6,171 bases of DNA from DAOVGU01 sp030637775 [NCBI: bacterium] (GTDB taxonomy: Bacteria; Ratteibacteria; UBA8468): positions 1 to 6,171 of the forward strand of contig DAOWFY010000101.1 of the NCBI GenBank assembly GCA_030637775.1. Reading direction: 5' to 3'. The notes under the pieces were generated by a model that saw nothing but the letters and a program-made list of their open reading frames with translations, was not told where the DNA came from and ran no database searches. Made by a program: the position numbers and the translations under genes. Shown here in pieces: positions 6,047 through 6,171 of this stretch (position 1 is its first letter; each line of letters opens with the position of its first letter).

Positions 6047-6171
6047 ATCTATGGATGTGGAAGAGCTTCCTTCGGTGGAGGTATGGTTGGTTTAACCACA
6101 GCAAAGAATGATAAGGTCTATCTGCATACCTTCCGCTGGCCAGGGGAAGAGATTTGTCTTGCCGGAGTGAA
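6047..6171 (+). repeat. Terminal direct repeat, right copy
   Basis: This is the same 125 bases as at 1-125 with G at 6063 in place of A17, in the same orientation and the same codon frame of a GH29 C-terminal domain. Bases 6041-6046 before it (GAATCA) complete the coding run WMKENKESIYG. Joining the right copy to base 126 would finish the fucosidase gene at the TGA at 265-267. Confidence 0.95.

Larger units (their letters stand above)
5267..6171 (+). pseudogene. GH29 alpha-L-fucosidase, multiply disrupted, 3' end beyond window
   Basis: The family's hallmarks run in order but in changing frames. The N-terminus MNNTSWFK starts at 5267. A single base lost at about 5288-5290 shifts the frame to EARFGMFIH. 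A TAG at 5317-5319 then replaces the Trp of the family motif FIHWGLYS, and the reading resumes GLYSLPARGEWVMHIEKIP. The intact central part (5356-5769) carries LTTRHHDGFCLFDSK and IGFYYSLLDWR and ends ILWFG then TGA at 5767-5769. The next frame (from about 5756) reads SGLAEGVDTPEQNI, WESCMTIGD, SGGGNYLLNVGLKPDGTIP and IYGCGRASFGG to the window edge. The stretch expected between ILWFD and NRSGL (roughly 30-45 residues), including the nucleophile Asp of the W-F-D motif, is missing. Retrieval of fucose by this copy is therefore not expected. It would be the last gene of the operon, 47 bases after the GH151-like gene. Sequencing error could explain the 1-nt loss, but hardly all three lesions. Confidence 0.85.

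Noticed and set aside
1-6171. Circular plasmid or phage-satellite element
   Set aside because: The terminal repeat suggests closure, but there is no replication, partition, integrase, capsid or origin-like iteron sequence, so an autonomous element is not supported.

Overview
The window is a small, about 40% GC, all-plus-strand segment of a bacterial carbohydrate-utilisation locus. Its themes are fucoside or related deoxy-sugar breakdown, a LacI-type regulator and a HicAB toxin-antitoxin pair. Canonical sigma70-like promoters, AGGAGG-type ribosome sites and an A/K/E/I-rich proteome fit an uncultured anaerobic bacterium, but the sequence does not fix a phylum. There is no rRNA, tRNA, CRISPR array, transposase, integrase or replication gene.

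Layout from left to right: (1) 1-267, the C-terminal 88 codons of a GH29 alpha-L-fucosidase, open at the left edge; (2) 287-813, a promoter and a compact hicA-hicB module; (3) 851-913, a promoter bracketed by two inverted LacI-type operator-like sites; (4) 914-1954, an intact LacI-family repressor; (5) 1980-3218, an intact cupin protein related to class I mannose-6-phosphate isomerases; (6) 3221-5219, a GHL6/GH151-like putative glycosidase (probably fucosidase) whose first ~28 codons are cut off by a frameshift in a run of seven G; (7) 5267-6171, a second stretch of GH29 alpha-L-fucosidase that is clearly broken, with a 1-nt frameshift, a TGG-to-TAG stop and an internal deletion that removes the catalytic nucleophile region. 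Genes 4 to 7 are tightly spaced and probably form one operon controlled by its own first gene.

The first 125 bases recur as the last 125 bases with one mismatch (A17 versus G6063). The window therefore either closes on itself (a circular or collapsed tandem unit of about 6046 bp, in which fragments 1 and 7 are the two halves of one fucosidase gene) or lies between two nearly identical fucosidase copies. The inferred job of the operon is sensing a fucosylated sugar (LacI), releasing the sugar (GH151-like plus GH29) and isomerising it or a phosphorylated product (cupin). Every lesion falls in the two glycosidase genes, while the regulator, isomerase and toxin-antitoxin frames are intact. This is either genuine pathway decay or a sequence-quality effect, and reads are needed to tell which.
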